64,000 nt of DNA from UBA1774 sp045628925 (GCA_045628925.1 JAZQQF010000177.1:1-64000); one strand, 5' to 3'. Numbered from the stretch's first letter, positions 1 to 8,989 are shown. Numbers and translations are program-made. Notes: a model not told the origin generated them from the sequence alone.

Positions 1-573
1 GGTTCCTTTTCCGACGCGGCGGCCTGCTGGATGCCGGAATGGGTCGAGCGGTTCCACGCCGAATACCCCAACATCGACTTTGAGCTGCTGGTGGGGGAGC
101 AGAGCGAGATAGAGGGCTGGATCGGCTCCGGCCGCGTGGACCTCGGCATCCTCGACCTGCCCACGGTCCCGGAACTGGAAACGGTCTTTCTGGAGCAGGA
201 TCCGCTTTATGCGGTGCTGCCGGAGGGACATCCGCAGGCCGGAGACGCGGTCTATCCCGTGGCAGACTTCTGCGACGAGAGCTTTCTGCTGCTGCAGAAG
301 GAAAACCGGGCGGAGGCGGGCGAGATCTTCGAGCGCTGCGGGCTGACGCCGCAGATCCGCTTTACCACGTGGGACGAGCAGGTCATCCTGCGCATGGTGG
401 AACGGGGGCTTGGCGTGAGCATCCTGCCGGGACTTGCGCTGGAGCGGCAGCCCTTCCGGGTGAAGGCGCTGCGGCTGGACGTTCCGGCCTATCGGAATCT
501 GGGCATCGCGCTCAGAAGCCGGAAAAGCGCTTCTCTGGCGGTGAAGCGGTTTCTCGACCTGATCCTCTCCTGA
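1..573 (+). CDS. LysR-family transcriptional regulator, C-terminal part (truncated by window start)
   Basis: The reading frame is open from the first base and ends at TGA 571-573, giving 190 residues of an effector-binding domain. The HTH half lies outside the window. The order of elements is that of the LysR substrate-binding fold: a GSFSDAAACWMPEWVERF start, a strand with DLGILDLP, then PLYAVLPEGHP, and a late stretch VERGLGVSILPGLAL that matches the usual G-x-G-I-x-x-L-P segment. It probably controls a neighbouring gene upstream of the window, as LysR regulators usually do, but the target cannot be seen. The family is clear; the ligand is unknown. Confidence 0.88.
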   Translation, partial: GSFSDAAACWMPEWVERFHAEYPNIDFELLVGEQSEIEGWIGSGRVDLGILDLPTVPELETVFLEQDPLYAVLPEGHPQAGDAVYPVADFCDESFLLLQKENRAEAGEIFERCGLTPQIRFTTWDEQVILRMVERGLGVSILPGLALERQPFRVKALRLDVPAYRNLGIALRSRKSASLAVKRFLDLILS

Positions 574-639
574 TTTTTTCCTGTTTCACTCACATTTCCG
601 CGCATTTTGCGTCATTAGCACCGAAAGGAGGCGAAGCGC

Positions 640-1197
640 ATGGAGGATGAAGCGATCCTGACGCTGTATTTTGCCCGAGACCCCGAAGCGATCGCGGAGA
701 CGGAAAAGAAATACGGCACCTTCTGCACGACCATCGCCCGCAATATCCTGACATTGCGGGAGGACGCGGAGGAATGCCTGAACGACGTGCTGCACGCGGT
801 GTGGAACCGCATCCCGCCTCTGCGGCCGGAAAACATGAAGGCGTTTCTTGGCAGGCTGACGCGCAACGCCGCCATCGACCGCTATCGCCGGGAACACGCG
901 CAGAAGCGGTATGCGGGCATGGAGCTGCTCCTCAGCGAACTGAACGACTGCGTGCCTTCGCCGGATACGGCGGAGCAGACGCTGGAACGGAAGGAATTGG
1001 GTGAACGCATCTCCGATTGGCTGGATGCGCTGCCGGACGAGGACTGCGCGCTGTTCGTGCGCCGATACTGGCACGGCGAAGCGGTGAAGACGCTGGCGCG
1101 GAAATGCGGCATTTCACCCAACGCCATGAGCCACCGGCTTTCCCAACTGCGGAAGGAACTGCGGCACAGGCTGGAATCGGAGGGGGTGCAGATATGA
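640..1197 (+). CDS. Sigma-70 family (ECF-like) RNA polymerase sigma factor
   Basis: 185 residues, the usual size of a two-domain ECF sigma factor. Region 2 covers about residues 20-90, with NDVLHAVWNRIPPL and FLGRLTRNAAIDRYRRE matching the core-binding and -10 reading helices. Region 4 lies at about 130-175, with the HTH stretch VKTLARKCGISPNAMSHRLSQLRKELR. The start is ATG 640 behind an AAGGAGG-type site. Its stop overlaps the next start by the ATGA arrangement, so it is translationally coupled to the membrane protein at 1194. That partner is a plausible anti-sigma or signal sensor, by position only. Confidence 0.88.
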   Translation: MEDEAILTLYFARDPEAIAETEKKYGTFCTTIARNILTLREDAEECLNDVLHAVWNRIPPLRPENMKAFLGRLTRNAAIDRYRREHAQKRYAGMELLLSELNDCVPSPDTAEQTLERKELGERISDWLDALPDEDCALFVRRYWHGEAVKTLARKCGISPNAMSHRLSQLRKELRHRLESEGVQI

Positions 1198-2822
1198 AAA
1201 GCGAACGGCTGTATGACGGCATCACGGACGTCCGGGACGAAACGCTCCGGCGGGCAGAGAACGTACCGCTCCGTTCCAAAAAGGATCCGGTTCGGCGCTG
1301 GGGGCTGCTTGCCGCGGCCGCGGTGCTGATCGTCGGTTGCGGGTTGTTCGCATTCCGGCAGCTCCGGCCCGGCGGCTATGGCGTGGGGTACAGCTCCGGC
1401 AGCACGGGCGCGTTTGCAGGTTCCGGGAGTACCGGAAGTACGGACAGCAACACGGGCGGCAAAGGCAGCGGGGATCCCGCGTCTTCGGAAGGTTTCGACT
1501 ATATGGATTATCAGGGGCCGATCCTGCCGCTGATGCTGCCGGAACCCGTATCGGGTGTCTCCGCGGAGCGGCAGACCACGCTGGATTTCGCGCCCTATGA
1601 GACGCGCACGGAGGAATGGACGGACGCGAACGGGAAACAGCGCAGCTATACGACCAGCGATCAGGCCGTGCTGGTGACGGATTCCTACACGCTGAAGAAC
1701 GCTGACGCGGAGGAAAAAACCTTTATCGTCTTTTACCCCTTTGCGGGCGATTTTCGCCTCCCGGCGGACACCTGTCCAAGCGTTGCGGTCAACGGTCAGA
1801 CGATCGAAACCGAGCTGACGGCGGGGAGCTATTCCGGCGGCTTTCTGGATGCGGAGGGGAACGAAACGGCGGGAGCGGACCGGTTCAATCTGCTGCAGCT
1901 GGGCAGCTGCCAAGCCTATCGGGAACTTCTCAACGGCGATTACCTGTCGCAGACGCTGGACACCGTCCCCGAACTGACGCAGACGGTGAAGGTCTACCGT
2001 TTCTATGATTTCGACGCGCCGATTGCCGATGAGAAAAAACCGAATCCCTCACTGCAGGCGGCGTATACGCTGGATCACGCAAAGACGGCGGTGCTGTCCT
2101 ATGGGAGCAACGGCGGCGGTGATGACTATGATGCGGGAAACGGCTACCGGGTCGTTGGCGGACTCGGAAGGACGAACGGACATTCGGATGAAATGCTGCT
2201 TATCGTGTTCGGGGAGGATATTCAAAACTTGCGGACGCAGGGCTATATCAATTCCGGCTGCCATCCGGGGGATGAGATCGAAGTCGGCTGCCGGATGGAA
2301 GTGAGAGAAGCCGTCCTCGGCGACGTACTTCGGGAGTTGACGGGACGGTATTTCGCCCACACGGACCCGGAGGAAGGCCCGCAGCTGGCAGATGCTCAGG
2401 ATGGCGAACTGCTTTACGCTGCGGCGGCGGACACGCTGCTGCGCTACGGCATTCTGAATGACGATCCCGCCGAGCGCTACAGCTTCGGGATGCTGGAGGA
2501 GCTGCTGACAGACGTCACCTCCATGAAGCGGGTATTCCTGCTGCGGTTCGAGGTGACCGTCCCGGCGGGCGGGGACACGGAGGTCACGCTGAAAATGCGG
2601 AAAGAGGCCAGCGTTAGCTTCATGAACGACTATACGAACGGCTTCGACCTGATGTGGGATCCGGTGAACCTCCCGGTCAGCGCGAGAAGGCTGGAGCTGC
2701 GAAACACCGGATTCGTGACCATCGCTGCCGATTCCCTCGGCGGCACTCTGCAGGAAGGCGTCCAGCTCCTGCCGAGCGCGGCGGCGGAGCATCTCTGGCT
2801 CAAGGTCGTCAAAGCAAACTGA
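1194..2822 (+). CDS. Membrane-anchored protein with large extracytoplasmic domain, candidate anti-sigma/sensor
   Basis: 542 residues counted from ATG 1194, which overlaps the sigma-factor stop. An N-terminal cytoplasmic stretch of about 35 residues is followed by one hydrophobic segment (about 36-55, WGLLAAAAVLIVGCGLFAF), a Gly/Ser/Thr-rich linker (about 60-100) and a long, mostly polar outer domain of about 440 residues. No zinc-finger HxxxCxxC motif is visible. I recognise no named domain in the outer part; its strand-rich pattern and phrases such as VTVPAGGDTEVTLKM suggest a beta-rich surface domain. The topology and the coupling to a sigma factor fit a transmembrane anti-sigma factor, but this is inference. 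Confidence 0.6.
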   Translation: MKSERLYDGITDVRDETLRRAENVPLRSKKDPVRRWGLLAAAAVLIVGCGLFAFRQLRPGGYGVGYSSGSTGAFAGSGSTGSTDSNTGGKGSGDPASSEGFDYMDYQGPILPLMLPEPVSGVSAERQTTLDFAPYETRTEEWTDANGKQRSYTTSDQAVLVTDSYTLKNADAEEKTFIVFYPFAGDFRLPADTCPSVAVNGQTIETELTAGSYSGGFLDAEGNETAGADRFNLLQLGSCQAYRELLNGDYLSQTLDTVPELTQTVKVYRFYDFDAPIADEKKPNPSLQAAYTLDHAKTAVLSYGSNGGGDDYDAGNGYRVVGGLGRTNGHSDEMLLIVFGEDIQNLRTQGYINSGCHPGDEIEVGCRMEVREAVLGDVLRELTGRYFAHTDPEEGPQLADAQDGELLYAAAADTLLRYGILNDDPAERYSFGMLEELLTDVTSMKRVFLLRFEVTVPAGGDTEVTLKMRKEASVSFMNDYTNGFDLMWDPVNLPVSARRLELRNTGFVTIAADSLGGTLQEGVQLLPSAAAEHLWLKVVKAN

Positions 2823-2876
2823 ACAGACAAACCGGGGGCGGTTCCGGGGCGCACCCCCCCCTGCTCATATATTCGG

Positions 2877-3917
2877 TTATTTCAGATAGTAATCCCGGCC
2901 GTAAACGTAACTCTCGTCGGTCATCCAATCGTTCGCACGAGTGGCGGCCTCGTTGCCGAAGCTGGAAAGCACCATGCCGCAGAAGGCGTATCCGCCGCCG
3001 GGGGCATATTTGTCGATGCAGTCCCGCACCATCTGGCGGACGACCTCTTCCTTGGTGTCCGGCCAATCTGCGGGAGGATACCACTGGAAAGCACCCGCCA
3101 GCGCCAGCTTCCCGGCATACTTCTGCTTGATGCTCAGCAGGTCGTTGATGGGCTGAGCGGGGTCGAGGACCTTCACGCCCAGATCCAGCATATCGTCAAT
3201 GAAGTCCTCGCAGCGGCCGCAGTTGTGGAACTGGATGGGGATGCCCCGGTCGCGGGCGGGCTTCGTCAGGCGCAGATACACGGGCTTCAGGATATCCCGA
3301 TACATTTCCGGGGAAATGAAGGGATTCAGCGCGGAGGCGGTATCATCCAGCAGGTAGACGATATCCGGGTCATAATACTCCACCGTGGCCTCCACGATGG
3401 GCATATACACGTCCGCCATGAAGTTCAGCAGGGCCTTGCATTCCTCCGGCTCCTCATACAGCGCGAGGAAACCTTCCGTGAAGCCCATGAAGGCGATAAA
3501 CTGCTGGAAGGGCATCAGGCCGATCGTTGCCATGACGGCGCTCTGATTCCGGTCGATATCCGCCTTCTTATAATCGTCCTTCGCCAGCTTCTCCCAGTCG
3601 ACATGGTCGGGGACTTTGGGCGCTTTGATCACGTCGCGCCATTTCGTGATATCATCCAGCATGAAGTTGCCCGGCGCGGGGATGCAGGCGAAGTTCGTGG
3701 ATTCATTGGCAACGTATTTCACGCCCCAGCAGTCGAAATATTCGCCCGCGGGCGCGGCGGAAAGGTGGGTCTCATCCAGCAGGGAAGGGCCGACCACGCG
3801 CGTGGCGCTCTCGCCCTTATAACCGGGGAAACCCATGGTATACAGCGGAATCCAATCCGGGCATTCGCCCCGGGTCAGCCGCAGATAGTTTTCTTTGGGG
3901 GTCAGCTTCGATTTCAT
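2877..3917 (-). CDS. Uroporphyrinogen decarboxylase-fold protein (UroD/MtaA-type methyltransferase family)
   Basis: 346 residues from ATG 3917. I chose this start because AAGGATGG lies at the right distance; a TTG 30 bases upstream has no site. Family features seen: the N-terminal MKSKLTPKENYLRLTRGECPD pattern, the HNCGRCEDF segment (His and Cys of the kind that bind zinc in MtaA-type enzymes), and a long TIM-barrel-like layout. In anaerobes, members of this family outside haem synthesis are commonly corrinoid-dependent methyltransferases or demethylases. No corrinoid protein is next to it. It is the last gene of the minus-strand catabolic operon, 30 bases after the FAD oxidoreductase. The substrate is not predictable. 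Confidence 0.8.
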   Translation of the reverse strand: MKSKLTPKENYLRLTRGECPDWIPLYTMGFPGYKGESATRVVGPSLLDETHLSAAPAGEYFDCWGVKYVANESTNFACIPAPGNFMLDDITKWRDVIKAPKVPDHVDWEKLAKDDYKKADIDRNQSAVMATIGLMPFQQFIAFMGFTEGFLALYEEPEECKALLNFMADVYMPIVEATVEYYDPDIVYLLDDTASALNPFISPEMYRDILKPVYLRLTKPARDRGIPIQFHNCGRCEDFIDDMLDLGVKVLDPAQPINDLLSIKQKYAGKLALAGAFQWYPPADWPDTKEEVVRQMVRDCIDKYAPGGGYAFCGMVLSSFGNEAATRANDWMTDESYVYGRDYYLK

Positions 3918-3947
3918 AATTCTTCCATCCTTCTGTTCAAATCGCAA

Positions 3948-5198
3948 TTACAGGACTTCGTTCAGGTGGAGCTTCACGCCGTTTTCCGCGAGCTTCTGCT
4001 GCAGGAGCGCCACATCCAGCGCCGGAAAATCATAGCCCAGCGCGGCGGCGGTCCCGGCGGCCTCACCTGTGACGGCACAGCCGGGGATGACGCGGGTGAT
4101 ATCCCACATCCGGTCCGTTACAGAGATATCCCGCCCGGCGGCAAGCAGATTCTTCGCCTGCTCGCAGTACAGCGTCCGGAAGGGGATCTCGAACGCCGGG
4201 CCGCGCTTGCGCCAGTCGCCGGTCATGCCGATGCTGTCTTCAAACGAAACGTGGTCCTCCGCTTCATCCAGCGTATACGCGCCGCATAGGCGGCGGGACA
4301 TTCTGACCAGCGGGATCGTGGACATGGTAACGGGGAGGTAGCTCTCGTCCTGCGCGTGGTTCAGCATGATATCGTCGTACATCTTCTGGTGGACGGTCAG
4401 CACACTGTCGCTCAGCTCCTGCCCGTCCACGCCCGAGAAACGGAAATTTTCGCCCAGCGTGGCGACCTTTTCCGCATGATAGGCTTCGCCGTCCTTCTCA
4501 TACTGCGCCTTGTCTTCTTCGCTCTTATCCGGCACCACGTCCGCAAGGCCGAACATTTTCAGCTTCACTTCGCCCTGCTGCTGATAGTAATACCAGCCCG
4601 CCAGCCCGTTGCCGCCCTCATGGAGCGCCGTGGGCGCACCGGCGAGCTTGCACAGGTCCGCGTCGCCGGTGCAGTCGATGACCGCGCCGACCTGAATGGC
4701 GCTGCGGCCGGATTTGTTCTCGATGATCACGTGGGTGATATGCCCGTCCGGCAGGACGGCGGCCTCTACGGCTACGCTGCCATAGAGGATCTCAACACCC
4801 GCAGCGCGCAGGAGCTGTTCACAGCGCATGGCAAAGAGATGCGGGTTGAACTGGGCCATATAGCGCTTCTCGATGCGTTCTGCGACAGAGCCGCCATCCA
4901 GCCACGCGGCGGGGTAATTCGCCTCCGCGCCGTGTTCGATGGAGAGCTTCAGCAGCTCTTCGCCGATGCCGAAGATGAGTTGATGACCTTCTCCGTCGCA
5001 GAGCGGCAGGTAGATCGTCACAAGCCCCAGCGTGGCCATGCCGCCGAGGGCGTATTCCCGCTCCAGCAGCAGGACCTTCCGCCCGCCTCTGGCAGCCGCC
5101 AGCGCCGCCGCGATGCCCGCGATGCCGCCGCCCGCCACCAGCACCTCGCATTCCTTCGTGACCGGGACGTTCCGCGCGGGTTCCTTGATGGAGTACAT
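3948..5198 (-). CDS. FAD-dependent oxidoreductase (FAD_oxidored family)
   Basis: 416 residues from ATG 5198, which has AAAGGAG eight bases upstream; a GTG nine bases earlier lies too close to that site. The N-terminus carries a dinucleotide-binding motif, VLVAGGGIAGIAAALAAARGG, followed by LLLEREYALGGMATLG, typical of FAD-dependent dehydrogenases of the fumarate reductase-like superfamily. GAVIDCTGDADLCKLAG and the C-terminal AGRDISVTDRMWDITRVIPGC are also characteristic. It is the fifth gene of the operon running from 8861 down to 2877, so it probably oxidises or reduces an intermediate of that pathway. The substrate is unknown. Confidence 0.85.
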   Translation of the reverse strand: MYSIKEPARNVPVTKECEVLVAGGGIAGIAAALAAARGGRKVLLLEREYALGGMATLGLVTIYLPLCDGEGHQLIFGIGEELLKLSIEHGAEANYPAAWLDGGSVAERIEKRYMAQFNPHLFAMRCEQLLRAAGVEILYGSVAVEAAVLPDGHITHVIIENKSGRSAIQVGAVIDCTGDADLCKLAGAPTALHEGGNGLAGWYYYQQQGEVKLKMFGLADVVPDKSEEDKAQYEKDGEAYHAEKVATLGENFRFSGVDGQELSDSVLTVHQKMYDDIMLNHAQDESYLPVTMSTIPLVRMSRRLCGAYTLDEAEDHVSFEDSIGMTGDWRKRGPAFEIPFRTLYCEQAKNLLAAGRDISVTDRMWDITRVIPGCAVTGEAAGTAAALGYDFPALDVALLQQKLAENGVKLHLNEVL

Positions 5199-5203
5199 GG
5201 CTG

Positions 5204-5608
5204 TCACTCCTTTTTCGTGATCTCGATATAGCCCTCGTCGGCGTTCACCAGCACCATGTCGCCCGTTTCGATATACTGCATGGGGTCTTCCTCAAAATCG
5301 GTCATGCTGGGGACGTGGGCATGGAGGGTGCAGAGCACGTTCAGCGGGCTTGCGACGGTATGCACGAAGGCGGCTGGCTTCAGATCGCCGAAGCCGTACA
5401 TCATGAAGCCGCCGGAGCCGCGGGAGGAGGGGAACACCAGCACCTTGCCGGTGTAGGGAACTTTGAACAGCGGGTGATTGCGTTCGGTGGTGTAGCCCCG
5501 CTCGGGCTTCACGTTGGTAAAGCCCTGCATGGGCATGGGGGAGACCAGCGCCTCCGCCTCCACCTTGCCGGGCCATTCGGCACGGCCTCTGATGCGGATC
5601 TTTTTCAT
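5204..5608 (-). CDS. Aconitase X swivel-domain (small) subunit, DUF126 family
   Basis: 134 residues from ATG 5608 (MKKIRIRGRAEWPG), overlapping the stop of the large subunit by the ATGA arrangement, so the two are coupled. The sequence shows the swivel-domain hallmarks: GKVEAEALVSPMPMQGF near the N-terminus, GKVLVFPSSRGSGGFMMYG in the middle and a C-terminal DMVLVNADEGYIEI. Small aconitase X subunits pair with the catalytic chain to form a dehydratase. Known aconitase X enzymes include cis-3-hydroxyproline dehydratase and archaeal phosphomevalonate dehydratase; which reaction applies here cannot be read from sequence. Confidence 0.9.
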   Translation of the reverse strand: MKKIRIRGRAEWPGKVEAEALVSPMPMQGFTNVKPERGYTTERNHPLFKVPYTGKVLVFPSSRGSGGFMMYGFGDLKPAAFVHTVASPLNVLCTLHAHVPSMTDFEEDPMQYIETGDMVLVNADEGYIEITKKE

Positions 5609-6924
5609 TCGGCCTTCCTCCAATCCCCGTGCCAGTAGCCGGTGAGACCGGCGTCGATGCATTCATCGGTGGTGCCGTAGCACACCTGCAGCTGGCTGTC
5701 GTCATCCGGGTAGCAGCCGGTCACGTAGTTCGCCTGCTTCGCGGTATCCACGGCGATGCACTCCACGCCCTCCGGCACGGCGCCCATGGCGGCGAGGCAG
5801 GCGCCGGACATGAGCGTCACGCCCGCTTCGGCCAGCGTCTTCACATAACCCATGTTCTTCGCCACGTCATAGAGCCACGGCGCGGTCATGACCCAGAAGG
5901 GGATGACGGCCTTTTTGCCTTCCATCTTCCGGGTGATCTTCATCAGGTCGACGATGTTCAAATGGGGGCAGCCAAGGTAGACCATATCCACCTTGTCGGT
6001 CTTGTGATAGTTCAGATAATCGTAAGCTGCGCGCAGTTCGGCTTCCCCGATGAGCGTTTCCCGCGCGGGCTTTTTGCCGCCGAAGGCAAATTCCAGCGTG
6101 GGGGCCTCCGGCGTGCTGCCGGGGATGTGGTACATGGGAACGCCGCCGCCGGTGTGGATGGCGCTGTTCAGCTTCTGGAACTGCGTGGTGGTGGGCTTCG
6201 CCGTGCCGGTCAGCACCGGGATATCGCAATGCACGTCCGCGCCCACGGCATAGCCGAACACATCCCATTCCAGATCGGTATGGATAAGCCGGTCGGTCTT
6301 CACCAGAACGGTGCCGTAGCGGTTTTCGGTGATGTGCATCCCGTAATAGGGCGCTTTTCCGAGGAAACAGGTGGCAAAGCTGCCGTCGAAATTCGTGCGC
6401 GCGCCGAGAACGGCGTTGCAGTAGGGGATCTGGCTGCTCTCGAACCAGCTGCAATGCTGGCCGATGGTGGGCCAGTAGGTCATGGTCAGGTAATTGGCGC
6501 AGGACTGTGTGGTCATCATGCCCATCTTGCGCAGAAGCTTGAAATAGTCCTCATGCAGGGCCTTTTCGTGGAATTTCGGGTCGTCCTGCCGGTCGCCGGG
6601 CTTGCGGTAAGCGCAGATGGGGCAGTCCTGCCAGCCGTGGATGGGCGGCTGCTCCGGGAAGGGGGACTTGTTTGCAAAGGTGGGGATGGCGAACTGCGCG
6701 CCGGATTCCGCCAGCTCCTTCAGATCCTCGTAAGTGAACTGATGGTAGGGGGACATATCGTTGCCGGGAGTGTGGAAGTCGCCGGTCCCGTCCAGCGTGA
6801 CGAGCCTTTCCGCGCCTGCGATCTGGCATTCCTCCACCAGATACTCCATGCAGATGCGGGCGACCTTGCCCTTTTCCCCGTCCAGTATCCGCTTTTCTTC
6901 GTCGGTGAGCTTTACTTCGATCAC
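5605..6924 (-). CDS. Aconitase X catalytic (large) subunit, DUF521 family
   Basis: 439 residues. The start is GTG 6924, with AAGGAGGAGCATCC just upstream. The beginning MIEVKLTDEEKRILDGEKG, then VTLDGTGDFHTPGN, and ESSQIPYCNAVLGARTNFDG are standard aconitase X large-subunit stretches, with cysteines in LTMTYWPTIGQ-neighbouring segments and VYLGCPHLN that suit an Fe-S cluster. It should form a heterodimeric Fe-S dehydratase with the small subunit encoded directly after it. The neighbours (SDR, alcohol dehydrogenase, FAD oxidoreductase) point to breakdown of a hydroxy acid or hydroxyproline-like compound; this is inference. Confidence 0.9.
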   Translation of the reverse strand: MIEVKLTDEEKRILDGEKGKVARICMEYLVEECQIAGAERLVTLDGTGDFHTPGNDMSPYHQFTYEDLKELAESGAQFAIPTFANKSPFPEQPPIHGWQDCPICAYRKPGDRQDDPKFHEKALHEDYFKLLRKMGMMTTQSCANYLTMTYWPTIGQHCSWFESSQIPYCNAVLGARTNFDGSFATCFLGKAPYYGMHITENRYGTVLVKTDRLIHTDLEWDVFGYAVGADVHCDIPVLTGTAKPTTTQFQKLNSAIHTGGGVPMYHIPGSTPEAPTLEFAFGGKKPARETLIGEAELRAAYDYLNYHKTDKVDMVYLGCPHLNIVDLMKITRKMEGKKAVIPFWVMTAPWLYDVAKNMGYVKTLAEAGVTLMSGACLAAMGAVPEGVECIAVDTAKQANYVTGCYPDDDSQLQVCYGTTDECIDAGLTGYWHGDWRKAE

Positions 6925-6936
6925 GGATGCTCCTCC

Positions 6937-8061
6937 TTATTCATGCCCGATGACGATCACGTTTTTCAGCGAGCCGCGGGTGGAATCGATGAGCGCTTCC
7001 TTGATATCCTCCAGCGGGAAACGGTTCGTCAGCAGGCTGTCAATGTCGATCTGCCCGTTGCGGTACATTTCCATGTATTTCGGCACGTCCCGCCGCAGGG
7101 TCACGCCGCCCATGACGCAGCCGGTGAGCTTCTTGCTCAGCAGGAAGTCGAAATAGCTCAGCTCGGCGCAGCCCTCGTTCCGGGGATGGCCGTGTCCGAC
7201 CACGACGACCTGACCCCAGTCGGCGGCCAGATCCATGGCCTGCCGCTTGAGGCCCTTGCCCGCGGTGGCGATCATGGCATGGTCGGAGCCGAAGCCGGTG
7301 ATCTTCTTCACTTCCTCCACCACGTCGCACTCCTTCGGGTTCAGCACATGGGTCGCGCCGAATTTCTTCGCGGCCTCCAGCTTTTCGGGCTTCGTGTCGA
7401 TGCCGATGATGGGACAGGCGCCGGAATATTTCGCGCCCATGATGGCGCTCAGACCCACGCCGCCGCAGCCGATGACGGTGAAGCTCTCGCCGGGCTTTAC
7501 CTGGCAGCGGTTCAGCACCGCGCCGAAACCGGACATGAAGCCGCAGGCCAGCGCGGAACCGATCTCGAAGGGGATATCATCGTCCAGCTTGCAGAGCATG
7601 GATTCGTGGGCGTTCGTATATTCCGCAAAGCCGCTGGTGCCGGAGCAGGTCTGAATGATGGCTTCCCCGTTCAGACGGGTGTGGCAGCCGGGAATGCGGA
7701 AGCATTCGTCCGTGCGGGGGTGGGCGGTGCACTGCCACGGGTGGCCCTTCATGCAGGGGATGCACTGGCCGCAGCCCTGACGGACTTCGGAGCAGATGAC
7801 ACGGTCGCCGGGCTTTACGTAGGTGACCTTGCTGCCGACCTTGTCCACGATGCCGGCGATCTCATGGCCCGCCATGCCGGGGCCTTCGTATTCGCCGTGT
7901 TCGCCGGTGAGGGCGAGAATATCGCTGTTGCAGATGGTGCAGGTCATGACCTTGATGCGGACCTCGTCGTCCTTCGGCTCGGCGAGCTCCACTTCCTCCA
8001 CCACGATACGGTCGATGGCGTCGGGCCCCATGCTGGGGACGAGCGCTGCTTTACATCTCAT
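6937..8061 (-). CDS. Zinc-dependent alcohol dehydrogenase (medium-chain dehydrogenase)
   Basis: 374 residues, the usual size. The catalytic-zinc motif GHEIAG is present, as is a structural-zinc lobe CGQCIPCMKGHPWQC with the C-x2-C-x2-C-x7-C spacing. The Rossmann nucleotide-binding site is in the FTVIGCGGVGLSAIMGAKYSG stretch, followed by GIDTKPEKLEAAKKFGATHVLNP, where the acidic residue after the strand suggests NAD(H). It resembles class III-like dehydrogenases. ATG 8061 follows AAAGGCGGAAACAGCA. It lies between the SDR and aconitase X genes, 12-17 bases from each, so it belongs to the same catabolic operon. The substrate is unknown. Confidence 0.88.
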   Translation of the reverse strand: MRCKAALVPSMGPDAIDRIVVEEVELAEPKDDEVRIKVMTCTICNSDILALTGEHGEYEGPGMAGHEIAGIVDKVGSKVTYVKPGDRVICSEVRQGCGQCIPCMKGHPWQCTAHPRTDECFRIPGCHTRLNGEAIIQTCSGTSGFAEYTNAHESMLCKLDDDIPFEIGSALACGFMSGFGAVLNRCQVKPGESFTVIGCGGVGLSAIMGAKYSGACPIIGIDTKPEKLEAAKKFGATHVLNPKECDVVEEVKKITGFGSDHAMIATAGKGLKRQAMDLAADWGQVVVVGHGHPRNEGCAELSYFDFLLSKKLTGCVMGGVTLRRDVPKYMEMYRNGQIDIDSLLTNRFPLEDIKEALIDSTRGSLKNVIVIGHE

Positions 8062-8078
8062 TGCTGTTTCCGCCTTTC

Positions 8079-8861
8079 TTACAGATTATTGGAGCCGCCG
8101 TCCACGATCAGGTTCTGGCCGGTGACGTAAAGATTTTCCTGCGCGAAGAACATGGCCACGCGGGCGATATCGATGGGCTGGGCCACGTAGCCCAGCGGGG
8201 TCATCTCCGCGACCGCCGCGTATTCCTCCGGCGTTGCGTCGCACTTCATGGGCGTGTCCACCATGCCGGGGGCGATGGAGTTCACGGTGATGTTGTCCCG
8301 CCCATATTTCTGCGCAAACGCCTTGGTCTGGCAGATGGCCGCCGCCTTGGAGGCAGTGTAGCCGGGGGTGGAATAGGCCCCGTTCACGCCGGTGACGCTG
8401 GTCACGTTCACGATGCGGCCGAAATGCGCCTTCTGCATATAGGGGATGACCGCGTTGCACATGAGGTAATGCCCAAGGGAATGGATCTCAAAAAAGCGGA
8501 TGTACTCCTCCGGGGTGAGCTTATCGAACAGCGTTCCGAAAAAGCTCTCGCCGGGCTGCAGACGGGATTCGATGCCTGCGTCGTTGATCAGGATGTCGAT
8601 CCGCCCAAAGGCTTCGATGACTTCCTCAACGGCTGCCCTGACGCCCTCCGGGTCGCTCACGTCCACGCTGACGGCGATGACATCCTGCGTATAGGGCAGG
8701 CAGAGGTTCAGCGTTTCCTCCAGCTTTTCCATGCGCCGCCCGAACAGCGCCACCTTCGCGCCGCCTTTGGCCAGTTCCTCGGCACAGCTGCGGCCGATGC
8801 CGGTGCCCGCGCCGGTGACGATGGCGACTCTGCCTTCAAAACCGTAATCCAGATATTTCAT
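8079..8861 (-). CDS. Short-chain dehydrogenase/reductase (classical SDR)
   Basis: 260 residues. It has the cofactor motif TGAGTGIGRS at about residue 17, the NDAG motif, and the catalytic Ser-Tyr-Lys set, with Ser in VTSVTG and YTASK. The C-terminal PLGYVAQPIDIARVAMFFA and VTGQNLIVDGG are typical of FabG-like SDRs. The start ATG 8861 has GGAGG seven bases upstream. This is the first gene of the six-gene minus-strand operon and follows the promoter at 8898-8926. It probably interconverts a hydroxyl and a keto group in the same pathway as the alcohol dehydrogenase and aconitase X. Confidence 0.9.
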   Translation of the reverse strand: MKYLDYGFEGRVAIVTGAGTGIGRSCAEELAKGGAKVALFGRRMEKLEETLNLCLPYTQDVIAVSVDVSDPEGVRAAVEEVIEAFGRIDILINDAGIESRLQPGESFFGTLFDKLTPEEYIRFFEIHSLGHYLMCNAVIPYMQKAHFGRIVNVTSVTGVNGAYSTPGYTASKAAAICQTKAFAQKYGRDNITVNSIAPGMVDTPMKCDATPEEYAAVAEMTPLGYVAQPIDIARVAMFFAQENLYVTGQNLIVDGGSNNL

Positions 8862-8897
8862 GATGCTGCCTCCATAGCTTCTATTTTTCCTGCATAC

Positions 8898-8926
8898 AAT
8901 ATAGCGCAGCCGTTATGAGAACGCAA
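8898..8926 (-). promoter_or_regulatory. Promoter of the SDR-AcnX-UroD operon
   Basis: Read on the minus strand: -35 TTGCGT (8921-8926), a 17-base spacer and -10 TATATT (8898-8903), about 37 bases upstream of the SDR start. Confidence 0.7.
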
Positions 8927-8960
8927 ACCTTTTATGCAATGTTTTTCAGAAAAAACGACC

Positions 8961-8989
8961 TTGCTTTTTTGATATCTCTGTGTTAGGGT
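8961..8989 (+). promoter_or_regulatory. Possible promoter for the 77-residue gene
   Basis: TTGCTT (8961-8966), a 17-base spacer and TAGGGT (8984-8989), ending 18 bases before the start at 9008. The -10 match is poor, so this is tentative. It lies back to back with the operon promoter at 8898-8926. Confidence 0.35.

Noticed and set aside
5629..8130. 833-codon plus-strand open frame across the aconitase X and alcohol dehydrogenase genes
   Set aside because: The minus-strand genes are complete families with ribosome sites and couplings; the plus frame has none of these.
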